Counted from the first letter of the stretch, positions 8,240 to 16,557 are shown. The stretch is 64,000 nucleotides of DNA from Peribacillus sp. FSL E2-0218 (GCF_037992945.1 NZ_CP150304.1:2731501-2795500); one strand, 5' to 3'. Numbers and translations are program-made. The notes: generated from the sequence alone by a model not told the origin.

Positions 8240-9186
8240 GATTTATCCTCCTCCAATACTCGCGTTACTGCCGGCAGCAGCGTTTTTTCCATGTGCTCCC
8301 GCTTTTTTTCAAGCCAAGGGGGCAGCATCAATTTACTGCCCATCGTTTCCTTCGTTTCATCGTTGGCGAATCCGGGGGGATCTGTGGCAACTTCAAAAAG
8401 CACCCCTCCGTCTTCCCGAAAATAAATGGCATCGAAGTATTGCCTGTCTTTAAATGGCGTCACCACGTACCCATGGTTTCCGATATGCAGTCTCCAATCT
8501 TTATGATCAGTAGAATCACTCGCCCGCCATGCAATATGATGAACCACTCCAACTCCCATTTTACCAGTTGGCAAGACCGTTTTCCTCACATCGATTAAAT
8601 TACCGATGTCCGAAACGGCTTTGAAACGGATGTAGTCCCCCTCTTCCCCCACTTTCTGCAGGCCCATCACATGCTCCAATAATTCCATCGTCTTGGTCGG
8701 ATTTGCTGACAATAAAACGGCACCGCCGAAGCCTTTGACAGCCTTGTCAGATGGGACCCCGCCAAAGGACCACCGGTTCATTTTCCCTTCCTTACGTTCA
8801 ACCAGTTCAAGTTGTAATCCGTGTGGATCTTGAAATTTCATATAATCCTCGCCGAACCGGCTCGTTTTTTCATAATCTATGTTGAATTTATCCAATCGCC
8901 TTTCCCAAAAAGCCATCGAATGCTCAGGAACGACATACGTGGTAGTCCCGACTTGACCAGATCCGACTTGCCCTTTATAGGCTGCAGGCCAGGGGAAGAA
9001 TGTGATGATGGAGCCTGGGGAACCCGACTCATCTCCAAAATATAAATGATAGGTCCCTGGATCATCAAAATTGACGGTTTTTTTCACCATCCTTAATCCT
9101 AATATTCCAGCATAAAAATCAACATTTTCTTGGGGATCACCAACAATTGCGGTAATATGATGGATTCCATCCGTTTGCTTAATCAT
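8236..9186 (-). CDS. Ring-cleaving (extradiol-type) dioxygenase, MhqE/MhqA-like
   Basis: A 316-residue vicinal-oxygen-chelate protein made of two glyoxalase-like halves (~5-150 and ~155-300). Metal ligands can be seen as HHITAIVG (His near residue 10), VVHHIAWR, and the final Glu in GGVLFEVATDPPGF. These Fe/Mn proteins in Bacillus (MhqA, MhqE, MhqO) are induced by hydroquinones and catechols, and their assigned role is ring cleavage. AAGGGAGG precedes the ATG. It sits between a paralogue upstream and the MhqD-like hydrolase downstream in one operon. Confidence 0.87.
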   Translation of the reverse strand: MIKQTDGIHHITAIVGDPQENVDFYAGILGLRMVKKTVNFDDPGTYHLYFGDESGSPGSIITFFPWPAAYKGQVGSGQVGTTTYVVPEHSMAFWERRLDKFNIDYEKTSRFGEDYMKFQDPHGLQLELVERKEGKMNRWSFGGVPSDKAVKGFGGAVLLSANPTKTMELLEHVMGLQKVGEEGDYIRFKAVSDIGNLIDVRKTVLPTGKMGVGVVHHIAWRASDSTDHKDWRLHIGNHGYVVTPFKDRQYFDAIYFREDGGVLFEVATDPPGFANDETKETMGSKLMLPPWLEKKREHMEKTLLPAVTRVLEEDKS

Positions 9187-9210
9187 GCCGATACCTCCCT
9201 TTCCGTGAGA

Positions 9211-10188
9211 TTAATTGGTAGACTTTGTATTCAGCGGTTTTAGCTTAGATTCAATTTCTTTTCTTTTCGATTCCAGAAAAGGGGGTAAAGCAAGGGTTTC
9301 ACCTAGATGCTGCTCCGTTTCATCCGTTGCAAATCCGGGGCCATCGGTTGCCAATTCAAATAATATGCCATTCGGCTCCCTAAAATAAAGGGAGCGGAAA
9401 TAAAAGCGGTCCACATATCCCGAATTCGCGAATTTGGATTCGTTGATTTTTGCTATCCAATTTCTCAATTCTTCTTCATTATCGACCCTAAAAGCGACAT
9501 GGTGCACTCCGCCCCTACCTAATCGTTCGCGGGGGATATCCGTCCTTTCTTCTATATGGATTTCCGCTCCTGTTCCACCCTCACTTGTCTCGTAAACGAC
9601 AATCGGATTTTGTCCGCTTATAGGCGACGGATATGTGCCTGATTTCCTGAACCCAAGCAATTCAGTTAAAACAGCTTCTGTCCGTTCAATATTTGGTACG
9701 GTAAGTTTGACTGGTCCCAGACCAAGAATGAAATACTCGTGGGGAATAGGGCTTCCCTCCCAAGGGATTCCACCTTCGACGCCCCTATTTTCCTGATCGG
9801 ATACAAGAAGAAGCCTCTGGCCTTCCGGATCTTTAAATGGCAGGACCCGTCGCCGAAAGCGGGTCGTTACTTCATCATGATCTACCTCGTACTCAATGAA
9901 ACGGTTTTCCCAAAATTCGAGTGCTTCATCATTACTCACTCGTAAAGAGATTTCCGAAATGCTATTATTTCCTTCATGCGTCCGTGCAGCATGGGGAATT
10001 TCAAAAAATGTCAGTTCCGTACCCGGTGACCCGATTTGATCGCCATAAAATAAGTGATACACATTTATATCATCCTGATTCACCGTTTTTTTTATTAATC
10101 TCATTCCCAACACTTTCGTGTAGAATTCAAAATTGTTTCCCGCTTTTGCTGTAATGGCCGAAACATGGTGCAATCCCTTTAGTTCCAT
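9211..10188 (-). CDS. Ring-cleaving dioxygenase, MhqO-like paralogue
   Basis: A two-module vicinal-oxygen-chelate dioxygenase of 325 residues, paralogous to the next gene, with the same plan: HHVSAITAKAGNN at the N terminus, VHHVAFRVDNEEE in the middle and NGILFELATDGPGF near the end. The frame runs 14 codons further upstream, but AGGAG with an eight-base spacer places the start at the ATG of MELKGLHHV. First gene of the minus-strand operon; two MhqR-like operators lie in its promoter region, which it shares with the divergent nitroreductase. Confidence 0.87.
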   Translation of the reverse strand: MELKGLHHVSAITAKAGNNFEFYTKVLGMRLIKKTVNQDDINVYHLFYGDQIGSPGTELTFFEIPHAARTHEGNNSISEISLRVSNDEALEFWENRFIEYEVDHDEVTTRFRRRVLPFKDPEGQRLLLVSDQENRGVEGGIPWEGSPIPHEYFILGLGPVKLTVPNIERTEAVLTELLGFRKSGTYPSPISGQNPIVVYETSEGGTGAEIHIEERTDIPRERLGRGGVHHVAFRVDNEEELRNWIAKINESKFANSGYVDRFYFRSLYFREPNGILFELATDGPGFATDETEQHLGETLALPPFLESKRKEIESKLKPLNTKSTN

Positions 10189-10251
10189 CCATATCACTCC
10201 TATCTTTATTATCAATCTTTCCTTAACCAAGAAAAATTAACGCTAATATTT

Positions 10252-10269
10252 TATCTCGAATTCGAGATA
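10252..10269. promoter_or_regulatory. MhqR-type operator 1 (perfect palindrome)
   Basis: TATCTCGAATTCGAGATA is an uninterrupted 18-bp palindrome, matching the known Bacillus subtilis MhqR box. It lies 64 bp upstream of the dioxygenase ATG in the divergent region. MhqR itself is not encoded in this window. Confidence 0.82.
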
Positions 10270-10300
10270 TTAAACCAACCATAAATACCTTTAATAAAAA

Positions 10301-10318
10301 TATCTTGATTTAAAGATA
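10301..10318. promoter_or_regulatory. MhqR-type operator 2 (imperfect)
   Basis: TATCTTGATTTAAAGATA has the same half-site (TATCT) and length as operator 1, with 7 of 9 base pairs symmetric. It is centred 49 bp from operator 1 and closer to the nitroreductase, so each divergent promoter may have its own site. Confidence 0.62.
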
Positions 10319-10418
10319 ATTGATGAAAGCCCATTTGTCAACCTTTCCTACCACCCGTATCATAAAAAAATGAATTCAGGTCAAAATAAGGTCGGTATAG
10401 ATGATGGAGGTGTGCTAT

Positions 10419-11018
10419 TTGACTAAGGATTTTTATAACGCAATTGAAGATAGGCGCTCTTTTTATTCTCTTAGCAAGGAAAAGGTTGTCCCTCATAATC
10501 GGATTAAAGAAGTGATCGACCATGCCGTTCAATATTCCCCTTCCGCCTTCAACTCCCAAAGCGCCAGGCTGGTTGTTTTAACCGGTCAAAACCATGACCT
10601 GGTATGGGATATTACGAAAGAGTCATTACGAAAGGCCGTCGGTGAAAAGGACTTTGGCAAAACGGAGGAAAAAATTCAATCATTCAAGAATGGCTATGGT
10701 ACTGTTTTATTCTTTGAAGACCAGGTTATTATTGAAAGACTCCAAGATCAATTCAAAACATATTCCGAAAACTTTCCGATTTGGTCGAACCAATCATCAG
10801 GCATTTTACAGTTTGTTGTGTGGACTTCATTGGAAATCGAGGGCTTTGGTGCGAGTCTTCAGCATTACAATCCGTTAATTGACGATGAAGTGAGAAAGAC
10901 ATGGGACATTTCCCCACATTGGAAGCTCATTGCCCAGATGCCCTTTGGTAAGGCTACTGCGGAACCTGGTGATAAAGCATTCAACCCAATAGATGAACGA
11001 GTGAAGTATTATCAATAA
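10419..11018 (+). CDS. mhqN: Nitroreductase family protein, MhqN-like
   Basis: FMN-dependent nitroreductase-fold protein of 199 residues, presumed to reduce quinones or nitro compounds with NAD(P)H. Motifs: RRSFYSLSKEKVV near the N terminus (FMN phosphate-binding Arg), YSPSAFNSQSAR (substrate/FMN loop) and QMPFGKATAEPGDK at the C terminus. It resembles MhqN (YdfN) of the MhqR regulon. An ATG at 10401 sits before GGAGGTG, so it cannot be the start; the TTG at 10419, six bases after GGAGGTG, is chosen. Divergent from the dioxygenase operon across two MhqR-like operators. Confidence 0.85.
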   Translation: MTKDFYNAIEDRRSFYSLSKEKVVPHNRIKEVIDHAVQYSPSAFNSQSARLVVLTGQNHDLVWDITKESLRKAVGEKDFGKTEEKIQSFKNGYGTVLFFEDQVIIERLQDQFKTYSENFPIWSNQSSGILQFVVWTSLEIEGFGASLQHYNPLIDDEVRKTWDISPHWKLIAQMPFGKATAEPGDKAFNPIDERVKYYQ

Positions 11019-11020
11019 TG

Positions 11021-11058
11021 ATTTTGGGCTGGCTCGATATGCCGAGCCAGCCCCTTAA
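11021..11058 (+). terminator. Hairpin downstream of mhqN
   Basis: GGGCTGGCTCG and CGAGCCAGCCC form an 11-bp GC-rich stem with a six-base loop. There is no good T run, so termination on this strand may be weak. Confidence 0.5.
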
Positions 11059-11163
11059 TATGATGTCGACTAACAATCCAGGATTGTCGCACTAGATCTT
11101 GGGAATGGCATGGACTTCCCTATTTTGTCCGCTGCGTTCCCTATCGCATCCCCTATACAGATC

Positions 11164-12216
11164 TTATTGTATGGGCGAAGAACGCTTAGGCAGCCAATCC
11201 TTTAAATAAGATGGTAAACTCCCCGCATATTGCTTGGATGCATGTCCACTTTTTAATACTTTATATGTCTTATCTTTACAAGTTAAATGGTCCATGACCG
11301 GATGAATCATTTCTTGGGGGACCAAACGATCATACTTACTAGCAATGACCAATACATTGGCATTGATTTTCGATAACTTCGCTTTTTTCCCCCGTACCTT
11401 GAATCCGCCATTGACCAAGCGGTTCTTTATCAAAAAATCCTTGGTTATCTGTTTTGCGGCGGCTCCCGATAATGGCACATGTCCATTGGCCCAGGCATTG
11501 AAACGGCGCCAATTTTGTACATATTTCTCGTCATCTGCTTGATTCAGCAAGGATAAATAAGGTGATAGATAGACGGGTGAGGTAATTAAGCGAATTCCAT
11601 ATTTAACAGCACTGGCCGGAATCGTTTGATATATATCGATCGTCTCGTCGAAATCCGCAGTGCCTTCTTTCATGGCTTCTTGCCACTGGTCGAAAAATTG
11701 CGAGGCGCTGAAATCGATCGGGGTAACGGAGAGGATTAAATTCTTGATTGGCTCGTCTGCAATGGCTGCATAAATGGCCGATATCGTGCCACCGAGACAA
11801 AACCCCATTACGGTAATTTCTGTTGCCCCTGAATGGTGCAAAGCACGCTTTACTCCGTTTTGAATATAATCGACGATATAATCTTCTATCGATATTTCTC
11901 CATCCTCAAATCCCGGACTTCCAAAATCAAGTAAATATACGTCGAACCCTTCATTAACGAAAGACTCTATTAAACTATTCCCTGGAGACAAATCAAGGAT
12001 TAAGGGAGTATTAATCAATGAATAAATGAGAAAAACCGGCACATCATATTTTTTTTGTGCCGATGGATAGTGCCATAGTGTGGATTTATTTTTTTTCCAC
12101 ACTGGAATTTTCGGTGTGAGTCCCATTTCAGGCATAGGTTGATTGGGAATATTCAAAAAATGCTTCCATTTGGGCTCGATCCCAGCTTGATTTGACGGCA
12201 CTTTCCGTTTAGACAT
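11164..12216 (-). CDS. phaC: Class IV polyhydroxyalkanoate synthase subunit PhaC
   Basis: PHA synthase catalytic subunit (350 residues), which polymerises (R)-3-hydroxyacyl-CoA on the granule surface. The lipase-like box is GFCLGG, with the catalytic Cys in place of Ser; the Asp of ASKYDRLVP and the His of SGHASKQ complete the triad. Bacillus enzymes of this length need PhaR (class IV). The frame extends 12 codons further, but the ATG at 12216 overlaps the phaR stop (AATGTCTAA), giving translational coupling. Order here is SDR-phaR-phaC, whereas Bacillus megaterium has phaR-phaB-phaC. Confidence 0.93.
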   Translation of the reverse strand: MSKRKVPSNQAGIEPKWKHFLNIPNQPMPEMGLTPKIPVWKKNKSTLWHYPSAQKKYDVPVFLIYSLINTPLILDLSPGNSLIESFVNEGFDVYLLDFGSPGFEDGEISIEDYIVDYIQNGVKRALHHSGATEITVMGFCLGGTISAIYAAIADEPIKNLILSVTPIDFSASQFFDQWQEAMKEGTADFDETIDIYQTIPASAVKYGIRLITSPVYLSPYLSLLNQADDEKYVQNWRRFNAWANGHVPLSGAAAKQITKDFLIKNRLVNGGFKVRGKKAKLSKINANVLVIASKYDRLVPQEMIHPVMDHLTCKDKTYKVLKSGHASKQYAGSLPSYLKDWLPKRSSPIQ

Positions 12217-12670
12217 TATTATTCTGTCCATTGCCCTCAGGTAACTTTGCACTTAATAACAAGGACTCCGTGATGAAATCCGATATCCTTTTTTTACTCC
12301 CTTCCTTTTCAGCGGAGCTGCTTCTCGACTTCTTCTTTCCCCGTGATGAAGAACTCCCGCTTTTCACATATCCGTTCTTTTCAAGGCTTGAAAGCATTTC
12401 TTCTAACCTATCAATTTTTTCTTCTAGCTGGATGACCAATTTGGCTACAGTTGCCACGTCTTTTTTTGTAGGATAATTCATGATGATTGACATTCTTTCT
12501 GACGCTTCCTGCATCCTATTTATCTTCGGAACCTGCAGTTGTGCGTTTTCACTTACGGATTCCAATAATTTGCGATTATTGAGCAAGCCTTGAATGCGGC
12601 TATTCAGCTCTTGCTCTTTTTGAGATCCAAGCAATTTTAGCCCTTTATAAAAATCTGTCTTTTTCGCCAT
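12209..12670 (-). CDS. phaR: PHA synthase subunit PhaR (class IV)
   Basis: A 153-residue helical, highly charged protein that binds and activates PhaC. The central ~70-120 segment is a coiled coil (VIQLEEKIDRLEEMLSSLEK); a low-complexity Ser/Lys linker (SGSSSSRGKKKSRSSSAEK) follows, then a short C-terminal helix. It overlaps phaC by eight bases, which supports 1:1 synthesis. The SDR gene lies 23 bases upstream in the same direction. Confidence 0.9.
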   Translation of the reverse strand: MAKKTDFYKGLKLLGSQKEQELNSRIQGLLNNRKLLESVSENAQLQVPKINRMQEASERMSIIMNYPTKKDVATVAKLVIQLEEKIDRLEEMLSSLEKNGYVKSGSSSSRGKKKSRSSSAEKEGSKKRISDFITESLLLSAKLPEGNGQNNNV

Positions 12671-12693
12671 ATATATCTTCCTTTCTTCTCCGT

Positions 12694-13473
12694 TTACACT
12701 AATGCCGATATTCCTCCGTCAACGATTAACACATGTCCAACCATATAATCAGATGCCTGTGAAGCCAAAAATACGGCTGCCCCCATCAAATCAGCTTCAT
12801 TTCCAAATCGGCGGGCAGGGGTTTTGCCAAGAATATCATAATCTGATTTTTCAAGGATTTTCTTGGTGATCTTGGTCGGAAAAAAACCTGGTGCTATTGC
12901 ATTGACTTGAATGTTATGTCTAGCAAGCTTGACTCCCAGGTCCTTGGTCATCGTTATGACAGCGCCTTTACTCGTGTTATAAGCAATGGTATCCAATAGT
13001 TCCGGAAATGTGCCGCCAAGACCCGAAACGGATGCTATATTGATGATTTTTCCCGAATTTTGCTGCACCATGATCCTTGCAACGGCCTGTGAAAATAAAA
13101 ATGTCCCTGTAACATTGACATTCAATACTTTCTCCCACTTTTCCTTAGGAAGATCTAGCAAGGGGCCTGACCAGGACGTACCGCTATTATTGACGAGAAT
13201 ATCGATGGTGCCGAATTGAGCAACCGTTTCTTGCACAACCAGATCAACTTCACTCTCGTTGGTGATATCGCACTCAAAAGCCTTTGCTTGAACGCCAAGA
13301 GCCTTCAGCTCCTCGCATGCCTCTTTGCATGCCGCAAGATTCCTGGATGCAATGACGACATTAGCTCCAGCCTCCCCCAATGCCATGGCAATCTGCTTGC
13401 CCAATCCTCTTCCGCCTCCGGTGACAATAGCCGTTTTATTTGTAAGATTGAACATATCACTCAATGTTGTCAA
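12694..13473 (-). CDS. SDR oxidoreductase in the pha operon (possible PhaB role)
   Basis: Classical SDR (~259 residues) with TGGGRGLG nucleotide site, NNSGTSWSG and YNTSKGA (YxxxK). The frame extends to an ATG at 13494, but that codon has no ribosome site, while TTG at 13473 has GAAAGGG eight bases ahead and gives a normal SDR N terminus; the start remains uncertain. As first gene of the phaR-phaC operon it may supply (R)-3-hydroxybutyryl-CoA like PhaB. The sequence also resembles gluconate 5-dehydrogenase-type SDRs (GGGRGLGKQIA, FFPTKIT), so the substrate is inference from context. Confidence 0.8.
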   Translation of the reverse strand: MTTLSDMFNLTNKTAIVTGGGRGLGKQIAMALGEAGANVVIASRNLAACKEACEELKALGVQAKAFECDITNESEVDLVVQETVAQFGTIDILVNNSGTSWSGPLLDLPKEKWEKVLNVNVTGTFLFSQAVARIMVQQNSGKIINIASVSGLGGTFPELLDTIAYNTSKGAVITMTKDLGVKLARHNIQVNAIAPGFFPTKITKKILEKSDYDILGKTPARRFGNEADLMGAAVFLASQASDYMVGHVLIVDGGISALV

Positions 13474-13703
13474 CTTTTCAGCCCTTTCTGTCATGATTTA
13501 TTATGGAGATAAACTATCTATATCATTATAGAAAAGCCCGGCCGATATTGTGCTTAAAATAGCCTAATGCCTTAGCCTTTTGTTTCACGTTCCGTTCTCC
13601 TTCGAATGACTATTTTCGAATTGTTCTCTTTAAAACTTAGAGCAAAATCACATACTAAACCGCCTTAATCGTTTAGACTAAGGGTTATGAAGGAGGTTTT
13701 ACT

Positions 13704-14159
13704 ATGACAATGCATCACTTTCATTTAACGGCCTCATGGCCTGGGGGCAGAAATGATATTGGCACAATTCATTCGGGTAATCTCCAGACAGAGATAAGCA
13801 TCCCCACCGATATGGAAGGACCCGGGGTTGGCACCAATCCCGATGAAATGCTTCTTGGAGCAGCCTCGACCTGCTATATCATCACCTTGGCAGCAATGCT
13901 GGAGAGAAGCTCAATCAAAAATCACAGCTTGACCATGCAGTCCGAAGCATTGGTCGATGTTACGAACGGTGTATTCACCTACAAGAAAATCATTCATCGC
14001 CCGACACTTGTATTGGCACCGGACACTTCTGAAAAAACGGCGGAAAAAGCGAGAAAACTTGCTGAAAAAGCAGAATCCTCCTGCATGATATCAAGAGCGG
14101 TCAAAGGGAATGTAGCAATAGAATTGGACGCAACGATTTCCATTGCTCAGCACACCTGA
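13704..14159 (+). CDS. OsmC family peroxiredoxin-like protein
   Basis: A 151-residue OsmC/Ohr-fold protein. The two redox cysteines lie in GAASTCYIITLAAML and AESSCMISRAVKGN, the positions used by OsmC/Ohr thiol peroxidases against organic hydroperoxides. The GTNPDEMLLGA loop is typical. AAGGAGGT precedes the ATG. Divergent from the pha operon, and convergent with the YkuS-like gene, with which it shares a strong terminator. Closest in style to the YhfA/SACOL1771 branch of unknown substrate. Confidence 0.83.
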   Translation: MTMHHFHLTASWPGGRNDIGTIHSGNLQTEISIPTDMEGPGVGTNPDEMLLGAASTCYIITLAAMLERSSIKNHSLTMQSEALVDVTNGVFTYKKIIHRPTLVLAPDTSEKTAEKARKLAEKAESSCMISRAVKGNVAIELDATISIAQHT

Positions 14160-14165
14160 CCAAAA

Positions 14166-14203
14166 GAAAATGCCTAACCTCGCAAAAGGGTTAGGCATTT
14201 TTT
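14166..14203. terminator. Bidirectional terminator between OsmC and YkuS genes
   Basis: AATGCCTAACC and GGGTTAGGCATT pair around a short loop. There is an A run before and a T run after, so it works for both convergent genes. Confidence 0.85.
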
Positions 14204-14208
14204 TGGAA

Positions 14209-14460
14209 CTATTGAATTGCGTTCAACTTGTTTTCAACCTCACTGCACACTTGATCAGCCGTTAAACCATTCGCTTCGATGATGGACGCTTTCATTGAAG
14301 TATCGCTGATTCCCATCACATTGCTTTCCAATCCTGTCACTACACAACAATCCAGGTTTTTTGCGTCAGCTTCTTGTTTAATCTCCACTACATCAAAACC
14401 TTTTTCACGAAGTGCTTCCTGAATGTTCGTTAATGATTCTTCAACACCGATTTTTGACAT
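14209..14460 (-). CDS. ykuS: UPF0180 family protein YkuS
   Basis: An 83-residue protein strongly resembling Bacillus YkuS: MSKIGVEESLTNIQEALREKGFDVV, then NLDCCVVTGLESNVMGISDTSM with the paired Cys, and a C-terminal helix. Function unknown; the fold resembles small regulatory or PTS-like domains. A GTG two codons upstream lies too close to the AGAGGGGG site, so the ATG at 14460 (nine bases from it) is preferred. Confidence 0.85.
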   Translation of the reverse strand: MSKIGVEESLTNIQEALREKGFDVVEIKQEADAKNLDCCVVTGLESNVMGISDTSMKASIIEANGLTADQVCSEVENKLNAIQ

Positions 14461-14559
14461 GAACACACACCCCCTCTACTTGCTAACCTGTCCTTTTTCC
14501 CTTCTATATATGTATAGAAGGCAAAGGAAATAGGGAAAGTAATCTTGAGGTGATGAATT

Positions 14560-14694
14560 ATGAATGGAAAAAACAAAAAAGATGCCACTCAAACTCGTTT
14601 AGGGTCTTCTCAAATAGAGGGGCAAGGTACCACTACGAAAGAAACCGGGTCCTTCACTCGGCCCTCTTCCCTAAAAAAGCAAAAGCGTTCTTGA
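14560..14694 (+). CDS. Small basic hydrophilic protein (44 aa)
   Basis: A 44-residue ORF starting MNGKNKKDATQTRLGSSQIE, rich in Lys, Thr, Ser and Gly with no hydrophobic stretch, and ending KKQKRS. GAGGTGAT seven bases before the ATG and a clean terminator at 14715-14746 support a real transcription unit. Composition resembles minor small acid-soluble spore proteins (SspL/SspN-like), but I cannot match it to one. Divergent from ykuS. Confidence 0.55.
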   Translation: MNGKNKKDATQTRLGSSQIEGQGTTTKETGSFTRPSSLKKQKRS

Positions 14695-14713
14695 CAAACC
14701 GATCACCATTCAC

Positions 14714-14748
14714 AAAAACGCTTGGTTCCACCGCCAAGCGTTTTCCTG
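14714..14748 (+). terminator. Terminator of the 44-aa gene
   Basis: AAAACGCTTGG and CCAAGCGTTTT form an 11-bp stem around an eight-base loop, followed by a T-rich stretch. Confidence 0.75.
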
Positions 14749-15020
14749 TTTCATGTCCTGTTGCCCTGTCGTTTTATAATCAAGCTTTCATCCATTTATT
14801 TTTTAATTTCCCACAAACCATTAAGGTAGCTAATCGAACTGGGCATTGGTTTCCGCACCCTGCTTTTCCAGTCGGAACCATTGAGATGCAAAACTTGTGC
14901 CTCTAATATCTTTTCAAGAGCGGCTTGATCGGTTCATCTTCCCTTCACCTGTTTCTCTACAGTCACCAAACATGAGAATATTGATGAATACCCCGTTTCA
15001 TTTCATGCAAGAATAACAAT
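14749..15020. other. Gene-free stretch
   Basis: No convincing reading frame with a ribosome site on either strand and no clear repeat. It presumably carries the promoter of the following 63-residue gene. Confidence 0.5.
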
Positions 15021-15032
15021 GGAGGTGTTTTT

Positions 15033-15224
15033 TTGGAACCAAATAAGCCAGGGAAAAAGGATATTCCGGATTTTAAGGAGATGAATGACCGAATCTTCAG
15101 GGAGGCTTCCCAAAGTCCACGCCTAGTCATCGGAACAAACTTGGATGCCAAGAACGTAAAGGACGGAAATCCCTACTCCGATAGAATTAACAGTGAAGGC
15201 TTTGAAGACTATTTTGAAGAATGA
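15033..15224 (+). CDS. Small hypothetical protein (63 aa)
   Basis: A 63-residue charged protein (MEPNKPGKKDIPDFKEMNDR...YSDRINSEGFEDYFEE), acidic at the C terminus, with no membrane segment. The start is TTG, preceded by GGAGGTG at the right distance. A terminator follows within five bases of the stop. I do not recognise the family; it looks like one of the many small Bacillus spore/stationary-phase proteins, but that is only impression. Confidence 0.65.
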   Translation: MEPNKPGKKDIPDFKEMNDRIFREASQSPRLVIGTNLDAKNVKDGNPYSDRINSEGFEDYFEE

Positions 15225-15251
15225 AAAAACCGGCTTAAAAGCCGGTTTCTG
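15225..15251 (+). terminator. Terminator after the 63-aa gene
   Basis: AAACCGGC and GCCGGTTT flank a six-base A/T loop, right after the stop codon. Confidence 0.75.
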
Positions 15252-15299
15252 TATGTTGTTATGTAAATTAAAACTACCTCCCTACAAAAAGCTCTATGG

Positions 15300-15485
15300 C
15301 AGCAGCCTTATGAACAGGGGTAGACTCGCCACTGAGTAAAGCCTTACCCCTTCAAGAGAATGCCTGCAGACCTCCTGCGGGTTATACGGGCATTGGGATG
15401 ACACCGCAAGGCGCATGTACGCCGGAGAGGCCCCCTGACCGCACGAGGAAAGGGAGCGCCTGCAGTGAAATGAAACGGGTCTAGG
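15300..15485. repeat. Bacillus-type dispersed GC-rich repeat, copy 1
   Basis: A GC-rich non-coding block with the familiar Bacillus intergenic-repeat landmarks: CTCCTGCGGG, GACACCGCAAGGCG, TGTACGCCGGAGAGGC and the end GGGAGCGCCTGCAGTGAAAT. It lies between two terminators. A related inverse copy is at 30815-30930 and a truncated one at 35528-35608. Recognition is from pattern memory. Confidence 0.6.
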
Positions 15486-15547
15486 ACAAATAATCATTAC
15501 TAAGGGTAAAGGATTTTGGGGTTTGGAAACTAACCTTCAAAAAATGA

Positions 15548-15596
15548 AACAAAAAAACCACAGGCAACTCGATAAATCGAGTATGCCTGTGGTCTG
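15548..15596 (-). terminator. Terminator of the corA-like gene
   Basis: ACCACAGGCA / TGCCTGTGGT plus an inner ACTCGAT / ATCGAGT give a long hairpin, followed by seven T residues on the minus strand. Confidence 0.87.
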
Positions 15597-15618
15597 AATC
15601 CGGTTTAGCCAATCTTCC

Positions 15619-16557
15619 TTAAAAATATTTCTTCTTCCAAAAAATGAATGCTGTCGTTCCAGCTAAAGTGATGGCAATCAATAAAGTGAAGATAAAAGCA
15701 TACGAATTTTGCTCGAACGGAAGTTTCACATTCATCCCATAAAAACTCGCCACCATCGTCGGGAGCGTTAAAATGATGGTAACCGAAGTTAAAAACTTCA
15801 TGGCATTATTGACATTATTGGATATAATCGAAGCAAATGCGTCCATCATCCCACTCAGGATGGAAAGATACACCTCTGCCATTTCGATTGCCTGGGCATT
15901 TTCGATGATCACGTCTTCGAGCAATTCTTTATCTTCTTCATACATTTTCAAATAATTAAAGCGAAGGATCTTATCAAGCACGACACGATTTGATTTTAAT
16001 GATGTCGTGAAATAAACAAGACTTTTTTCCAAAGCGAGAAAAGTATATAACTCTTTATTTTTCATGGATTGGTGCAATTCCCGTTCCGCTTCATTGGTCA
16101 TTTTATTAATCTGTTTCAAGTAACGTAAATAGTAAGATGAAATTTCAAATAATAATTGCAAGGCAAACCTTGTCTTTTTGTTGGTGAAAAAACCTTTGAT
16201 TTTATTATTCTTAAAATTCGCTAATATCGGTGTTTCCTTCAAAGATACGGTAATGAAGCAATCTTTGGTAAAAATCATCCCGATGGGAATCGTTTCAAAA
16301 ATGGGTAAGTTGGCCTCGTCACGGGTCAAATACGGAAAATCGACAATGATTAAAACATTATCATCTTCTTTTTCAATCCTCGGCCTTTCCTCATCATCCA
16401 GTGGATCTTTCATGAAATTGACTGGTAGCTCCAAGGTGTTGCAAATGTATTCAATTTCTGCTTCTGTAGGTGCGACAATGTTCACCCATGAGCCTTTAGT
16501 CATCTCCTCGATATTGTTCAAGAGACGGTTTTCATTTGTTTTGTAGATTTCAATCAT
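15619..16557 (-). CDS. CorA family magnesium/divalent metal transporter
   Basis: A 312-residue CorA-type channel. The long N-terminal cytoplasmic alpha/beta and helical part (~1-250) leads into two C-terminal transmembrane helices (~255-275 and ~287-307), with the signature YGMN at the pore mouth (FYGMNVKLPFEQNSYAF). The MPEL-type loop is replaced by LPFEQN, as in many Bacillus YfjQ-like members. The C terminus is basic (WKKKYF). AGGAGG precedes the ATG. Monocistronic with its own terminator. Confidence 0.9.
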   Translation of the reverse strand: MIEIYKTNENRLLNNIEEMTKGSWVNIVAPTEAEIEYICNTLELPVNFMKDPLDDEERPRIEKEDDNVLIIVDFPYLTRDEANLPIFETIPIGMIFTKDCFITVSLKETPILANFKNNKIKGFFTNKKTRFALQLLFEISSYYLRYLKQINKMTNEAERELHQSMKNKELYTFLALEKSLVYFTTSLKSNRVVLDKILRFNYLKMYEEDKELLEDVIIENAQAIEMAEVYLSILSGMMDAFASIISNNVNNAMKFLTSVTIILTLPTMVASFYGMNVKLPFEQNSYAFIFTLLIAITLAGTTAFIFWKKKYF

